DNA of 64,000 bases. Origin: DAITBA01 sp036824005. GTDB taxonomy: Bacteria; Pseudomonadota; Gammaproteobacteria; Burkholderiales; Rhodocyclaceae. This document shows, piece by piece, positions 45,121-53,853 of the stretch. The stretch lies in the NCBI GenBank assembly GCA_036824005.1, contig DAITBA010000018.1, positions 1 through 64,000 on the forward strand, read 5' to 3'. A program made the position numbers and the translations under genes. Numbering within the stretch: position 1 is the first letter of the stretch; every line of letters begins with the position of its first letter. A model generated the notes under the pieces. That model was not told where the DNA came from. It saw nothing but the letters and a program-made list of their open reading frames with translations, and did not search any database.

Positions 45121-45162
45121 TTGACTTGTCAGGAATTAAACGTATGATTCAAACAAACGTTT
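45121..45162 (+). promoter_or_regulatory. tetR promoter with overlapping palindromic operator
   Basis: TTGACT (45121-45126), 16-bp spacer, TATGAT (45143-45148). The predicted start near 45155 falls on the perfect palindrome AAACGTTT (45155-45162), part of CAAACAAACGTTTC. The half-site AAACGT also occurs inside the spacer (45138-45143). The G/CAAAC...GTTTG/C character resembles sites of PsrA-like fatty-acid regulators. Autorepression by the downstream TetR protein is inferred. Confidence 0.6.
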
Positions 45163-45181
45163 CATTGGCGGGCGCAATCCC

Positions 45182-45883
45182 ATGACGGAACCGGACTCCA
45201 AGCAGAGCAACGACACCCGCGAGCGCATCCTAGACACCGCCGAGGCGCTGTTCACCCGGCACGGTTTCGAGGCTACGACCCTGCGCATGATCACGAGCGC
45301 CGCTCATGTCAATCTGGCGGCGGTGAACTACCACTTCGGCTCGAAGGAAGGCCTGATCCAGGAGGTTTTCCGGCGCCGCTTGGGCTGGCTCAATCAGGAG
45401 CGGTTGCGGGCGCTTAGCGAGCTGGAGGGGGCGGCCGGCGGCGCACCGCTCAAGCCGAGCCAGATTCTCGATGCCTTCTTCGGCGTGTCGCTGCGCATCG
45501 CCGCCGACACCCGGCATGGCGGCCACACCTTCATGCGGCTGCTCGGACGCACTTACACCGAACCGAGCGCGTTCATCCGCAGCTTCCTTGCCACCGAGTA
45601 CGCCGACGTGCTGGAGCGGTTTAAAACGGCGCTATTCCGGGCACTGCCCGACGTGCCCCGGGAGGAGATCATCTGGCGCCTGCATTTCATGCTCGGCGCC
45701 GTCTCCTACGCCATGACCGGCACCGATGCCCTGCAGCTGGTCACCGGCATCGAGGCGGAAGACGAGAATCCGGCAGCGCTTGTGCCGCGCTTGATGTCCT
45801 TCCTGCTGGGCGGTTTGCGTGCGCCGCTGCCGGAGATCCCGGCTGCCCCCGCCCGCGACGATGCGACCCGGAGAGTCGCTTGA
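45182..45883 (+). CDS. TetR-family regulator of fatty-acid degradation
   Basis: 233 residues. The N-terminal helix-turn-helix (about 12-60) has RERILDTAEALFTRHGFEAT and VNLAAVNYHFGSKEGLIQEV. The C-terminal ligand domain is of the type found in PsrA/FadR-like repressors. It heads the fad cluster (fadE starts 77 bp later), so a repressor sensing acyl-CoA or fatty acids is likely. Not sure enough to assign psrA. Confidence 0.86.
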   Translation: MTEPDSKQSNDTRERILDTAEALFTRHGFEATTLRMITSAAHVNLAAVNYHFGSKEGLIQEVFRRRLGWLNQERLRALSELEGAAGGAPLKPSQILDAFFGVSLRIAADTRHGGHTFMRLLGRTYTEPSAFIRSFLATEYADVLERFKTALFRALPDVPREEIIWRLHFMLGAVSYAMTGTDALQLVTGIEAEDENPAALVPRLMSFLLGGLRAPLPEIPAAPARDDATRRVA

Positions 45884-45959
45884 ACATTGCCGCCACGGCA
45901 GTGCCCATGCTAACGGAGTATGCCGGCGCCAGCGAAGCGCCGACCATAAGGAGAGAAGA

Positions 45960-48446
45960 ATGATCTGGTTGCTGCTTGCCTTGCCCGTCGCCGCGCTCGC
46001 GCTCGCCTGCCTGCGGGCACCTCTCGCACTGTGGACGCTGGCCGTTGCCGCCTGGCTGGGTGGGATCGCCTGGCTTGGTGCCTGGCCCGTTCCCATTGCC
46101 GCAGTAGTGATGCTGGCCTACCTCGGTGTGGCCGCGCTGTTGATCGTCAAACCGATGCGCCGTGCTCTGATCAGCAGGCCGCTGCTCGACGCCTATCGGC
46201 GCATCCTGCCGCCCATGTCCCAGACCGAGCGCGAGGCGCTGGAAGCGGGCACGGTGTGGTGGGAAGGCGATTTGTTCCGCGGCCGCCCGGACTGGAACAA
46301 GCTGCTTGCCCTGCCGCAGCCGAAGCTCGCGGCCGAGGAACAGTCGTTTCTTGACCACGAGACGGAGCAACTCTGCGCCATGGCCGATGAGTGGGAAACT
46401 ACCCACCTGCTGCACGACCTGCCGCCCCACGTCTGGCAGTTCATCAAGGACAAGGGTTTCCTTGGCCTGATCATTCCGAAGAAGTACGGCGGCAAGCAAT
46501 TCTCCGCCTATGCCCACTCCCAGGTGGTGATGAAACTGTCCACGCGCTGCAGCGCCGCCGCCGTGTCCGTCATGGTTCCCAACTCCCTTGGCCCGGCGGA
46601 GCTGCTGCTCCACTACGGCACCGAAGAGCAAAAAAACCATTACCTGCCGCGGCTGGCCAAGGGCCTGGAAATCCCCTGCTTCGCCCTGACCAGCCCCCAC
46701 GCCGGCTCCGATGCTGCCGCGATCCCCGACACCGGCGTTGTCTGCAAGGGCATCTGGGAAGGCAGGGAAGTCATCGGCATGCGCGTGTCCTGGGACAAGC
46801 GCTACATCACGCTCGGCCCCGTGGCCACCCTCCTCGGCCTCGCCTTCCGCCTTTACGACCCGGAGCACCTGCTCGGCCCGAGCAAAGACATCGGCATCAC
46901 CTGCGCGCTGGTGCCGACGAGCCACGCTGGCGTGCAGATCGGCCGCCGCCACCTGCCGCTCAACGCCGTATTCCAGAACGGCCCGACCTGGGGCAAGGAC
47001 GTGTTCATGCCTCTGGACTGGATCATCGGCGGGCCGAAGATGGCCGGCCAGGGCTGGCGCATGCTCATGGAATGCCTTGCCGCGGGACGTTCGATCTCCC
47101 TGCCGTCCGGCGCCACGGGCATGTCGAAGCTGGTGGTGCGTGCTACCGGCGCCTATTCCCGGGTGCGCACCCAGTTCAAAATGCCCATCGGCCGGTTCGA
47201 AGGAATTCAGGAGCCGCTGGCGCGCATGGGTGGCAACCTGTACATGATGGATGCGGCGCGCACCATGACCGCCGGTGCCGTCGACCTGGGCGAGAAGCCG
47301 TCAGTGGTCTCGGCCGTCGTCAAGTACCACCTCACCGAGCGCTGCCGGCAGATCGTCAACGACGGCATGGACATCGTCGGCGGCAAGGGCATCTGCCTCG
47401 GGCCGAGCAACTTCATCGGCCGTGCCTACCAGCAGATGCCGGTGAGCATCACCGTCGAGGGCGCCAACATTCTTACGCGCAGCATGATCATCTTCGGTCA
47501 GGGCGCCATCCGCTGCCATCCTTATGTGCTGACCGAAATGCGCGCGGCTGCCGAGTCTGCCGACCCGGCGCGCCGGCGCCAGGCACTGGCAGCCTTCGAC
47601 GAGGCGTTCTTCTCCCACGTCGGTTATGCCGTCAGCAACGCGGCGCGGACGCTCGTGCTCGGCCTGACCGGCTCCCACTACGTGCGCGTGCCCGCCCAGA
47701 TCGCACCGGAAACACGCCGCTATTACCAGCAACTGACGCGCTTCTCGGCGGCGTTCGCTTATCTTGCCGACATTTCCATGGTCGTCATCGGCGGCGATCT
47801 CAAGCGCAAGGAGAAAATCTCCGCTCGCCTGGGCGACATCCTGTCCTGCATGTACCTGTGCTCGGCGACGCTCAAGCGCTACGAGGCGGAAGGTCGCCAG
47901 AAGGCCGACGCACCGCTGATGCACTGGGCCATCTGGGATGCCATGTTCAAGGCCCAGAACGCCCTCGAAGGCGCCATCTCGAACTTTCCCCAGGCGTGGT
48001 CACGCTGGTGGCTGAAGCGCGTTATCTTCCCGCTCGGCCGTCCCTACGTCGTGCCCTCCGACAAGCTGGGCGGCGAGGTGGCCGAACTGCTGATCGAGCC
48101 CTCGGCGACGCGCGATCGCCTGACCGCCGGCATGTATGTCCCGGCCGGACAGGAGGAGGACCCGATCGGTGTGCTGGAATTGGCGCTGCAAGCATCACTG
48201 CAGGCCGAGGCGATCGAAGCGAAGATCCGGCAGGCCCTGAAGGCTGGCAAGCTGACCGTGCGTGGCGAGGAAACGCCGGCCGCGGCTGCCCGCGACGCCG
48301 GCATCATCACCGCTGCCGAGCAGGCGCTGCTCCTCCGGCGCGACGAACTGCGCAACAAGGTAATCCGGGTCGACGATTTCCCGCCCGACTTCGGCCTGCA
48401 GCCGGCGCAGGACGACGAGCAGCCGCGCCAGCGTGCGGCGGCCTGA
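45960..48446 (+). CDS. fadE: acyl-CoA dehydrogenase, FadE type
   Basis: 828 residues, the length of E. coli FadE. Two to three hydrophobic segments at about 1-65 anchor it to the inner membrane. The flavoprotein core includes GFLGLIIPKKYGGKQFSAYA, FALTSPHAGSDAAAIPD and MDIVGGKGICLGPSNFIGRA. The FadE-specific C-terminal domain follows. It catalyses the first oxidation of acyl-CoA to 2-enoyl-CoA. Start chosen at 45960 after AAGGAGAG. Confidence 0.94.
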   Translation: MIWLLLALPVAALALACLRAPLALWTLAVAAWLGGIAWLGAWPVPIAAVVMLAYLGVAALLIVKPMRRALISRPLLDAYRRILPPMSQTEREALEAGTVWWEGDLFRGRPDWNKLLALPQPKLAAEEQSFLDHETEQLCAMADEWETTHLLHDLPPHVWQFIKDKGFLGLIIPKKYGGKQFSAYAHSQVVMKLSTRCSAAAVSVMVPNSLGPAELLLHYGTEEQKNHYLPRLAKGLEIPCFALTSPHAGSDAAAIPDTGVVCKGIWEGREVIGMRVSWDKRYITLGPVATLLGLAFRLYDPEHLLGPSKDIGITCALVPTSHAGVQIGRRHLPLNAVFQNGPTWGKDVFMPLDWIIGGPKMAGQGWRMLMECLAAGRSISLPSGATGMSKLVVRATGAYSRVRTQFKMPIGRFEGIQEPLARMGGNLYMMDAARTMTAGAVDLGEKPSVVSAVVKYHLTERCRQIVNDGMDIVGGKGICLGPSNFIGRAYQQMPVSITVEGANILTRSMIIFGQGAIRCHPYVLTEMRAAAESADPARRRQALAAFDEAFFSHVGYAVSNAARTLVLGLTGSHYVRVPAQIAPETRRYYQQLTRFSAAFAYLADISMVVIGGDLKRKEKISARLGDILSCMYLCSATLKRYEAEGRQKADAPLMHWAIWDAMFKAQNALEGAISNFPQAWSRWWLKRVIFPLGRPYVVPSDKLGGEVAELLIEPSATRDRLTAGMYVPAGQEEDPIGVLELALQASLQAEAIEAKIRQALKAGKLTVRGEETPAAAARDAGIITAAEQALLLRRDELRNKVIRVDDFPPDFGLQPAQDDEQPRQRAAA

Positions 48447-48456
48447 CTATACGATG

Positions 48457-48548
48457 AACCACAAAGGCACAGAGACACAGAGAACTGCACAGAGCATGCA
48501 AATGAAATCTCTGTGGAACCTCTGTGTCTCTGTGCCCCTGTGGTGAGG
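48457..48548 (+). repeat. CACAGAG-type intergenic hairpin, copy B
   Basis: The first arm, 48457-48483, reads AACCACAAAGGCACAGAGAC onward. The second arm, 48519-48545, is its reverse complement at 23 of 27 positions; loop about 35 nt. The element starts 10 bp after the fadE stop. It ends in TGGTGAGG, whose GTGAGG (48543-48548) lies 8 bp before the thiolase ATG and is the only evident ribosome binding site. Confidence 0.85.
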
Positions 48549-48556
48549 CTATTCCA

Positions 48557-49831
48557 ATGAACGTCTATGTAATCGATGGCGCGCGCACGCCTTTCCTCAA
48601 GGCGCGGAACGCTCCCGGACCTTTCACCGCCGCAGATCTCGCCACGGCGGCCGGGCGGGCGCTGCTGGCGCGCCAGGCGTTCGCGCCCGATCAGCTGGAC
48701 GAAGTCATACTCGGCTGCGCCAGTCCATCGCCGGAAGAGGTGAACATCGGCCGCGTCGTTGCCCTGCGCATGGGCTGCGGTCAGAAGGTGCCGGGCTGGA
48801 CAGTGATGCGCAATTGCGCCTCGGGCACGCAGGCTCTGGACTCGGCCCTGGTCAATATTCAGAACGGCCGCTCCCAGCTGGTGCTCGCCGGCGGCGTGGA
48901 TGCGCTATCCCACGCGCCGCTGCTGTACTCCGAGGCCATGGTGCGCTGGCTTTCCGGCTGGTATGCGGCGAAGACTTTCGGCCAGCGGGCGCAAGCGCTG
49001 GCGGGGTTCAAGCTCGGCTATCTCGCGCCGGTGATCGGCATTCTCAAGGGCTTGACCGACCCGGTCGTCGGTTTGTCGATGGGCCAGACGGCGGAGAACC
49101 TCGCGTATCGCTTTGGCATTTCGCGCAGCCAGATGGATGCCTTCTCGGTGCGCAGTCACCAGCGCGTCAGCGCGGGCCAGGACGCCGGCCATTACGCCGA
49201 GATCGTGCCGCTGATCGATCGGGACGGCAGCGTTTACGCCGCCGACGATGGTGTGCGCCGCGACTCGAGTATGGAAAACCTGGCGAAACTAAAGCCCTAT
49301 TTCGATCGCAAGTACGGCAACATCACGCCTGGCAACAGCTCCCAGATCACCGATGGCGCCTGCTGGCTGCTGCTGGCGTCCGAGCAGGCCGTCGAGCGAT
49401 ACAAGCTCGAGCCGCTCGGGTGCATCGTCGATTCCCAGTGGGCGGCGCTCGACCCGGCCCAGATGGGCCTCGGGCCAGTACATGCCGCGACTCCCATCCT
49501 GCGACGCCACGGTCTCGGACTGGACGATCTCGATGCCTGGGAGATCAACGAGGCCTTCGCCGCCCAGGTGCTCGCCTGCCTCGCCGCCTGGGAGGACGAT
49601 GGCTACTGCCGCGATCATCTCGGTGTCGGCGGCGCCTTGGGCGAACTGGACCCGGACAAGCTCAATGTGGACGGCGGCGCCATCGCTTTGGGTCATCCCG
49701 TGGGCGCCTCGGGCGCGCGCATTGTGCTGCATCTGCTGCATGCGTTGAAGCGCAACAGCGGCAATCGCGGCATGGCTGCCATCTGCATCGGCGGCGGCCA
49801 GGGCGGCGCGATGCTGGTGGAAACGTGTTGA
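48557..49831 (+). CDS. fadI: acetyl-CoA C-acyltransferase, FadI type
   Basis: 424 residues. Thiolase active site: nucleophile C87 in MRNCASGTQAL, the NEAFAAQ motif, H in GGAIALGHPVGASGAR, and the second cysteine in ICIGGGQGGAM. Cleaves 3-ketoacyl-CoA with CoA. Length and sequence are of the FadI subgroup (longer than FadA). The start follows a repeat-borne ribosome site (copy B), and the stop codon's last base begins copy C. Partner of the fused FadJ-like protein downstream. Confidence 0.9.
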   Translation: MNVYVIDGARTPFLKARNAPGPFTAADLATAAGRALLARQAFAPDQLDEVILGCASPSPEEVNIGRVVALRMGCGQKVPGWTVMRNCASGTQALDSALVNIQNGRSQLVLAGGVDALSHAPLLYSEAMVRWLSGWYAAKTFGQRAQALAGFKLGYLAPVIGILKGLTDPVVGLSMGQTAENLAYRFGISRSQMDAFSVRSHQRVSAGQDAGHYAEIVPLIDRDGSVYAADDGVRRDSSMENLAKLKPYFDRKYGNITPGNSSQITDGACWLLLASEQAVERYKLEPLGCIVDSQWAALDPAQMGLGPVHAATPILRRHGLGLDDLDAWEINEAFAAQVLACLAAWEDDGYCRDHLGVGGALGELDPDKLNVDGGAIALGHPVGASGARIVLHLLHALKRNSGNRGMAAICIGGGQGGAMLVETC

Positions 49832-49910
49832 ACCACAGAGACACAGAGGCACAGAGGTTACTCAGAGGGCCTCTGTGCTTCCTCTGTGTCTCTGTGCCTC
49901 TGTGGTGAGG
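49831..49910 (+). repeat. CACAGAG-type intergenic hairpin, copy C
   Basis: The most regular copy. The first arm, 49831-49857, begins AACCACAGAGACACAGAGGC. The second arm, 49881-49907, matches its reverse complement at 24 of 27 positions; loop 23 nt. It begins on the last base of the fadI stop codon and ends TGGTGAGG. GTGAGG (49905-49910) lies 5 bp before the fadJ ATG. The whole spacer between the two genes is thus the repeat plus TTTTC. Confidence 0.9.
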
Positions 49911-49915
49911 TTTTC

Positions 49916-51907
49916 ATGAACCTGACGAACTGGAAACTGCATCATGATGCCGATGGCATCGCCTGGGCAACGCTGGATCGCGACGGCGCCAGCACCAATA
50001 CCCTGTCCCGCGCGGTGATGGACGAGCTGGCGTACCTGCTCGACGAACTGGACCAACACCCACCCCTGGGCCTGGTCATCCGCTCAGGCAAGGATGCCGG
50101 TTTCGTCGCCGGCGCCGACATCGAAGAATTCACCCGCATCGACTCTGCCGCCGGCGCGCGCGAGCTGGTGAGCCGCGGCTGGGATCTGTTCAACCGGCTC
50201 GCCGCGGTGAGCTATCCGACGCTGGCGTTGATCCGCGGCCATTGTCTTGGCGGCGGCCTGGAGCTGGCACTTGGTTGCCGCTATCGCGTGGTGGTGGATG
50301 AGCCGGGCACACGGCTGGCGCTGCCCGAGGTCATGCTCGGCATCGTCCCCGGCTGGGGCGGCATGCTGCGCCTGCCGCGACTGGTGGGACCGGCGGCGGC
50401 ACTGGACATGATGCTCACTGGCAGGAGTATCGATGCCCGCCGCGCGAAGCGCATGGGCCTGGCAGACGAGTGCGTGCCGCCGCGTGTCATGGACAATGCC
50501 GCGCGCATGGTCGTGCTGTCGGGCCGGCCGCCGCGCACACTGTCCTTCGTCCAACGCCTCATGAACGGCTCGCTGCGCGGACTCGTCGCTTCCCGGGCGC
50601 GCGCCCAGGTCGCCAGGCGCGCCCGGCCCGAACACTATCCTGCGCCCTACGCCATCCTCGATATGTGGGCGAACCACGGCGGCAACGCGCTCGCCGTGCC
50701 GGCGGACAAGCCCACGTCGCTCGATGCGATCATCGCATCGCCAACGACCAGAAACCTGATCCGTGTATTCTTCCTGCAGGAACGGCTGAAGGGCTTCGGC
50801 AAGGAGTCAGACTTCGACGCCCGTCACGTCCATGTCGTTGGTGCCGGCACGATGGGCGGCGACATCGCCGCCTGGTGCGCGCTGCGCGGGCTAACCGTGA
50901 CGCTGCAGGACCAGGGCGTCGAGCGCACCGCACCGGCAATCAAACGCGCCGCCATGCTTTATGAGAAGAAGTTCCGCGGCGATCGCAAGCAGGTGCGCAT
51001 GACTCTGGACCGGTTGATCCCGGACCCGGATGGTCGCGGCGTGCGCCAGGCTGACGTAGTGATCGAGGCGATTTTCGAGAATCTCGAAGCGAAGCGCGCG
51101 CTGTTTGCCAGTATGGAGCCGCTGCTCAAGCCCGGCGCCGTGCTGGCCACCAACACATCCAGCCTCAAGCTGGAGGACATCGGCGCGGTCCTCGCCAACC
51201 CCGCCAGACTGGTCGGCATCCATTTCTTCAACCCGGTGGCGAAGATGCCCCTGGTGGAGGTCGTCACTGCCGCCGGCAACGATGCCGAAACGGCCCGGCG
51301 CGCGGCCGCCTTCGTGCGCCAGATCGACAAGCTGCCGTTGCCGGTGAAGAGCGCGCCGGGATTCCTGGTCAATGCCGTGCTCGGACCCTACCTGCTGGAG
51401 GCGATGCGCTGCGTGGATGAAGGTATCCGGCCGGAAGCGGTGGACCAGGCGGCCCTGGCCTTCGGCATGCCCATGGGCCCGATCGAGCTGGCCGATGCCG
51501 TCGGCCTGGATGTCGCGGTGGCGGCGGGCAAGCAGATCGCGGCTGCCGGGGCGCCGGCGCCGCGCAGACTGATCGAGCTGGTCGAGGCCGGCCACCTCGG
51601 CAAGAAGACCGGGCGCGGGTTTTACACGTGGACTCAGGGCAAACAACAGAAGGGCGAGCCCGGGGCTGTGCCGGTGGGTCTCGCCGATCGCATTCTCACG
51701 CCGCTGCTGCGGGCAGCGCAACGCTGCGTTGCCGAAGGCGTCGTGGCGGATGCCGATCTCGCCGACGCCGGCGTGATATTCGGCACCGGCTTCGCCCCGT
51801 TCACCGGCGGGCCGTTAAACTACATGGCGGCACGGGGCGGCGCCTCCGGTGCAGCGACGTCAACGGCGCCGACCGCGCCAACAGCGACGCTGGCCAGGGC
51901 CGCCTGA
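49916..51907 (+). CDS. fadJ: fatty acid oxidation complex alpha subunit, FadJ-like (hydratase then dehydrogenase)
   Basis: 663 residues. N-terminal enoyl-CoA hydratase: oxyanion-hole loop FVAGADIEEF (about 62-71), catalytic region GHCLGGGLELALGCRY and ALPEVMLGIVPGWGG with its glutamates. C-terminal 3-hydroxyacyl-CoA dehydrogenase: NAD-binding VVGAGTMGGDIAAWCA (about 305-320), GIHFFNPVAKMPLVEV with catalytic histidine. It hydrates enoyl-CoA and oxidises 3-hydroxyacyl-CoA. The tail is Ala/Thr/Pro-rich. Shorter than E. coli FadJ (714), mainly at the ends. Confidence 0.9.
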   Translation: MNLTNWKLHHDADGIAWATLDRDGASTNTLSRAVMDELAYLLDELDQHPPLGLVIRSGKDAGFVAGADIEEFTRIDSAAGARELVSRGWDLFNRLAAVSYPTLALIRGHCLGGGLELALGCRYRVVVDEPGTRLALPEVMLGIVPGWGGMLRLPRLVGPAAALDMMLTGRSIDARRAKRMGLADECVPPRVMDNAARMVVLSGRPPRTLSFVQRLMNGSLRGLVASRARAQVARRARPEHYPAPYAILDMWANHGGNALAVPADKPTSLDAIIASPTTRNLIRVFFLQERLKGFGKESDFDARHVHVVGAGTMGGDIAAWCALRGLTVTLQDQGVERTAPAIKRAAMLYEKKFRGDRKQVRMTLDRLIPDPDGRGVRQADVVIEAIFENLEAKRALFASMEPLLKPGAVLATNTSSLKLEDIGAVLANPARLVGIHFFNPVAKMPLVEVVTAAGNDAETARRAAAFVRQIDKLPLPVKSAPGFLVNAVLGPYLLEAMRCVDEGIRPEAVDQAALAFGMPMGPIELADAVGLDVAVAAGKQIAAAGAPAPRRLIELVEAGHLGKKTGRGFYTWTQGKQQKGEPGAVPVGLADRILTPLLRAAQRCVAEGVVADADLADAGVIFGTGFAPFTGGPLNYMAARGGASGAATSTAPTAPTATLARAA

Positions 51908-51931
51908 GCGGCTGTGACGGAGCGATTGCCC

Positions 51932-52333
51932 ATGTCGAATCACCCGGTACGCCTTCCCGACAAAGAGCCGACGCTGCGGGTCGTGCCCATGCCGGCGGAC
52001 TTGAATCCTGCCGGCGACGTATTCGGGGGCTGGATCATGGCGCAGGTGGACCTCGCTGGCGGCGCGCTCGCCCACAAGCGTGCCCGCGGTCGGGTTGCCA
52101 CCGTAGCCGTCAACGCTTTCCAGTTCAAGGAGCCGGTTTCGGTCGGCGATATCGTCAGTTTCTACGCCACGATCGTCGGTGTCGGCCGCAGCTCCATCAC
52201 CATCGACGTCGAGGTCTATGCCGAACGCAATCCGTCGAACCCGATCACGGTCAAGGTGACGGAGGCCACGTTGACCTATGTTGCCCTGAGTTCCGACGGC
52301 ACCAAGCGCGAGGTTCCGCCTGGTGTTGCATAA
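51932..52333 (+). CDS. acyl-CoA thioesterase, YciA type hotdog fold
   Basis: 133 residues. LRVVPMPADLNPAGDVFGGW (about 15-34) is the hotdog motif with the catalytic Asp in GDVFGGWIMAQVD, followed by FQFKEPVSVGDIVSFYA. Hydrolyses acyl-CoA to free CoA. A GTG 18 bp earlier is possible, but the ATG at 51932 has a GGAG site. Lies 24 bp after fadJ. Confidence 0.9.
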   Translation: MSNHPVRLPDKEPTLRVVPMPADLNPAGDVFGGWIMAQVDLAGGALAHKRARGRVATVAVNAFQFKEPVSVGDIVSFYATIVGVGRSSITIDVEVYAERNPSNPITVKVTEATLTYVALSSDGTKREVPPGVA

Positions 52334-52350
52334 AAGCTACAGCGGCGTCC

Positions 52351-52386
52351 GGCCAAGCTTTCACGCGCTTGGCCGAAGCGTAGAAT
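52351..52386 (+). promoter_or_regulatory. fadL promoter candidate with overlapping dyad
   Basis: A perfect 8-bp inverted repeat, GGCCAAGC (52351-52358) and GCTTGGCC (52367-52374), overlaps a possible promoter TTTCAC (52359-52364), 16 bp, TAGAAT (52381-52386). The predicted start is near 52393, 70 nt before fadL. The dyad could be an operator or a weak hairpin terminator of the thioesterase gene; no T-tract follows. Confidence 0.45.
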
Positions 52387-52461
52387 CCATCGTCAAGACG
52401 GCGCTCGGCACCCCGTGCGCATGATTGCCGTCCCGACCTGTTCATGAGAGAGGAGATGTCA

Positions 52462-53766
52462 ATGAAAGCAAGAACGCATCTGGTCATACGCACGCTGCCC
52501 CTGCTCCTTGCAGGGCTGTTTTCCGGCACTGCCTCGGCGGCAGGGTTCGGCCTGTTGGAGCAGAATGCCAGCGGCATCGGCAATGCCTACGCCGGGTCGG
52601 CGGCGCTGGCCGAGGACGCCAGCACCATCTTTTTCAACCCGGCTGGCATGACGCGGCTGGCGGGGCGTAGCTTCGCGGTCGGTGCCGACGCGGTACGGCC
52701 GTCGAACAAATTCCGCAACAATGGCTCGATCGGTGCCCTGGGCCGGCCGGCCGGTGGTGACGGCGGCGATGCCGGCGACTGGGCCGGTATTCCGTTTGGC
52801 TACCTGTCGTGGCAACTGAGCCCCAGCCTGTTCGTCGGCCTTGGCCTGAGCGCCCCCTTCGGCTTGAAAACGGAGTACGACCCGAGCTGGATCGGCCGCT
52901 TCCAGGCGACCAAGTCGGAGATCGTCAGCATCAACGTCAACCCCTCGGTGGCGTGGAAGGTCAATGACATGGTCTCCCTCGGCTTCGGTGTCAGCTACAT
53001 GCGCTTCGAGGCGGAGCTGGGTAACAAGGTGAGCCTGGGGGCCGCCGGCGAGATCGACGCCAAGGTCCAGGGCGACGACGATGCCTGGGGCTGGAACGTC
53101 GGCGCACTGTTCCAAGTCTCGCCCAGCACGCGTATCGGCGCGGCCTATCGCGCCTCGATCAAGCAGCATCTCGAAGGCGACGTCAGCTTCGGCCGCACCG
53201 GCGTGGCGCTTGTGGACGCCGGCATTGCCGCCAACCCCGCTCTAGCCAATGTCGGCATCCGCGCCGACATCGAACTACCCGACAGCTTCACCTTGAGCGT
53301 CGTGCAGCAACTGACCGACAGGTGGGAAATGGTGGGCGATCTGTCCTGGACCGGCTGGTCGAAGATCCCGCGGCTGCAAATCTACCGTACCAGCGGCGCA
53401 CTCAGTGGCACGCTGCTGTCCCAGGAAGAGCTGCAGTGGCGTGACACCTACCGCGTCGCGCTGGGCGGCAACTACAAGTACAACGACCAGTGGAAGGTGC
53501 GCTTCGGCATCGCCTACGACCAGTCGCCGGTGGGCGATACCTATCGCTTGCCGCGGCTGCCGGACAACGATCGCACCTGGCTTTCCATCGGCGCGCAGTA
53601 CAAGCCGAACAAGGATGCCGCCATCGACTTCGGCTATACGTATATCTTCGTCAAGGACGCGCCGATCAACAACAACCAGGGCGCGCAGGCGGCGAAGGGC
53701 CTGCTTCGCGGCGAATACGAGTCCAATGTTCACGTCCTGGGGGCGCAATACTCCCAGACCTTCTAA
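52462..53766 (+). CDS. fadL: FadL-family long-chain fatty acid outer-membrane transporter
   Basis: 434 residues. Signal peptide of about 26 residues (to TASAAG). The mature N-terminus AGFGLLEQNASGIGNAYAGS and EDASTIFFNPAGMTRL is the FadL hatch region with the NPAG motif. The rest alternates as a 14-strand beta barrel and ends in the outer-membrane C-terminal pattern AQYSQTF with terminal Phe. The ATG at 52462 is 7 bp after GAGGAG; two ATGs further upstream overlap that site. Confidence 0.93.
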   Translation: MKARTHLVIRTLPLLLAGLFSGTASAAGFGLLEQNASGIGNAYAGSAALAEDASTIFFNPAGMTRLAGRSFAVGADAVRPSNKFRNNGSIGALGRPAGGDGGDAGDWAGIPFGYLSWQLSPSLFVGLGLSAPFGLKTEYDPSWIGRFQATKSEIVSINVNPSVAWKVNDMVSLGFGVSYMRFEAELGNKVSLGAAGEIDAKVQGDDDAWGWNVGALFQVSPSTRIGAAYRASIKQHLEGDVSFGRTGVALVDAGIAANPALANVGIRADIELPDSFTLSVVQQLTDRWEMVGDLSWTGWSKIPRLQIYRTSGALSGTLLSQEELQWRDTYRVALGGNYKYNDQWKVRFGIAYDQSPVGDTYRLPRLPDNDRTWLSIGAQYKPNKDAAIDFGYTYIFVKDAPINNNQGAQAAKGLLRGEYESNVHVLGAQYSQTF

Positions 53767-53853
53767 GCAGCAATCCGGCGCAGCGGACCACGCGGTCCGC
53801 TGCGTTCCTGCTTCACGATTCCCGGTCCCTGTCCACGTTTTCATGGTGAAGTC

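Noticed and set aside
48457..49910. Possible CRISPR-like array from the repeated CACAGAG units
   Set aside because: The units are tandem heptamers inside hairpins, with no regular spacers and no cas genes nearby.
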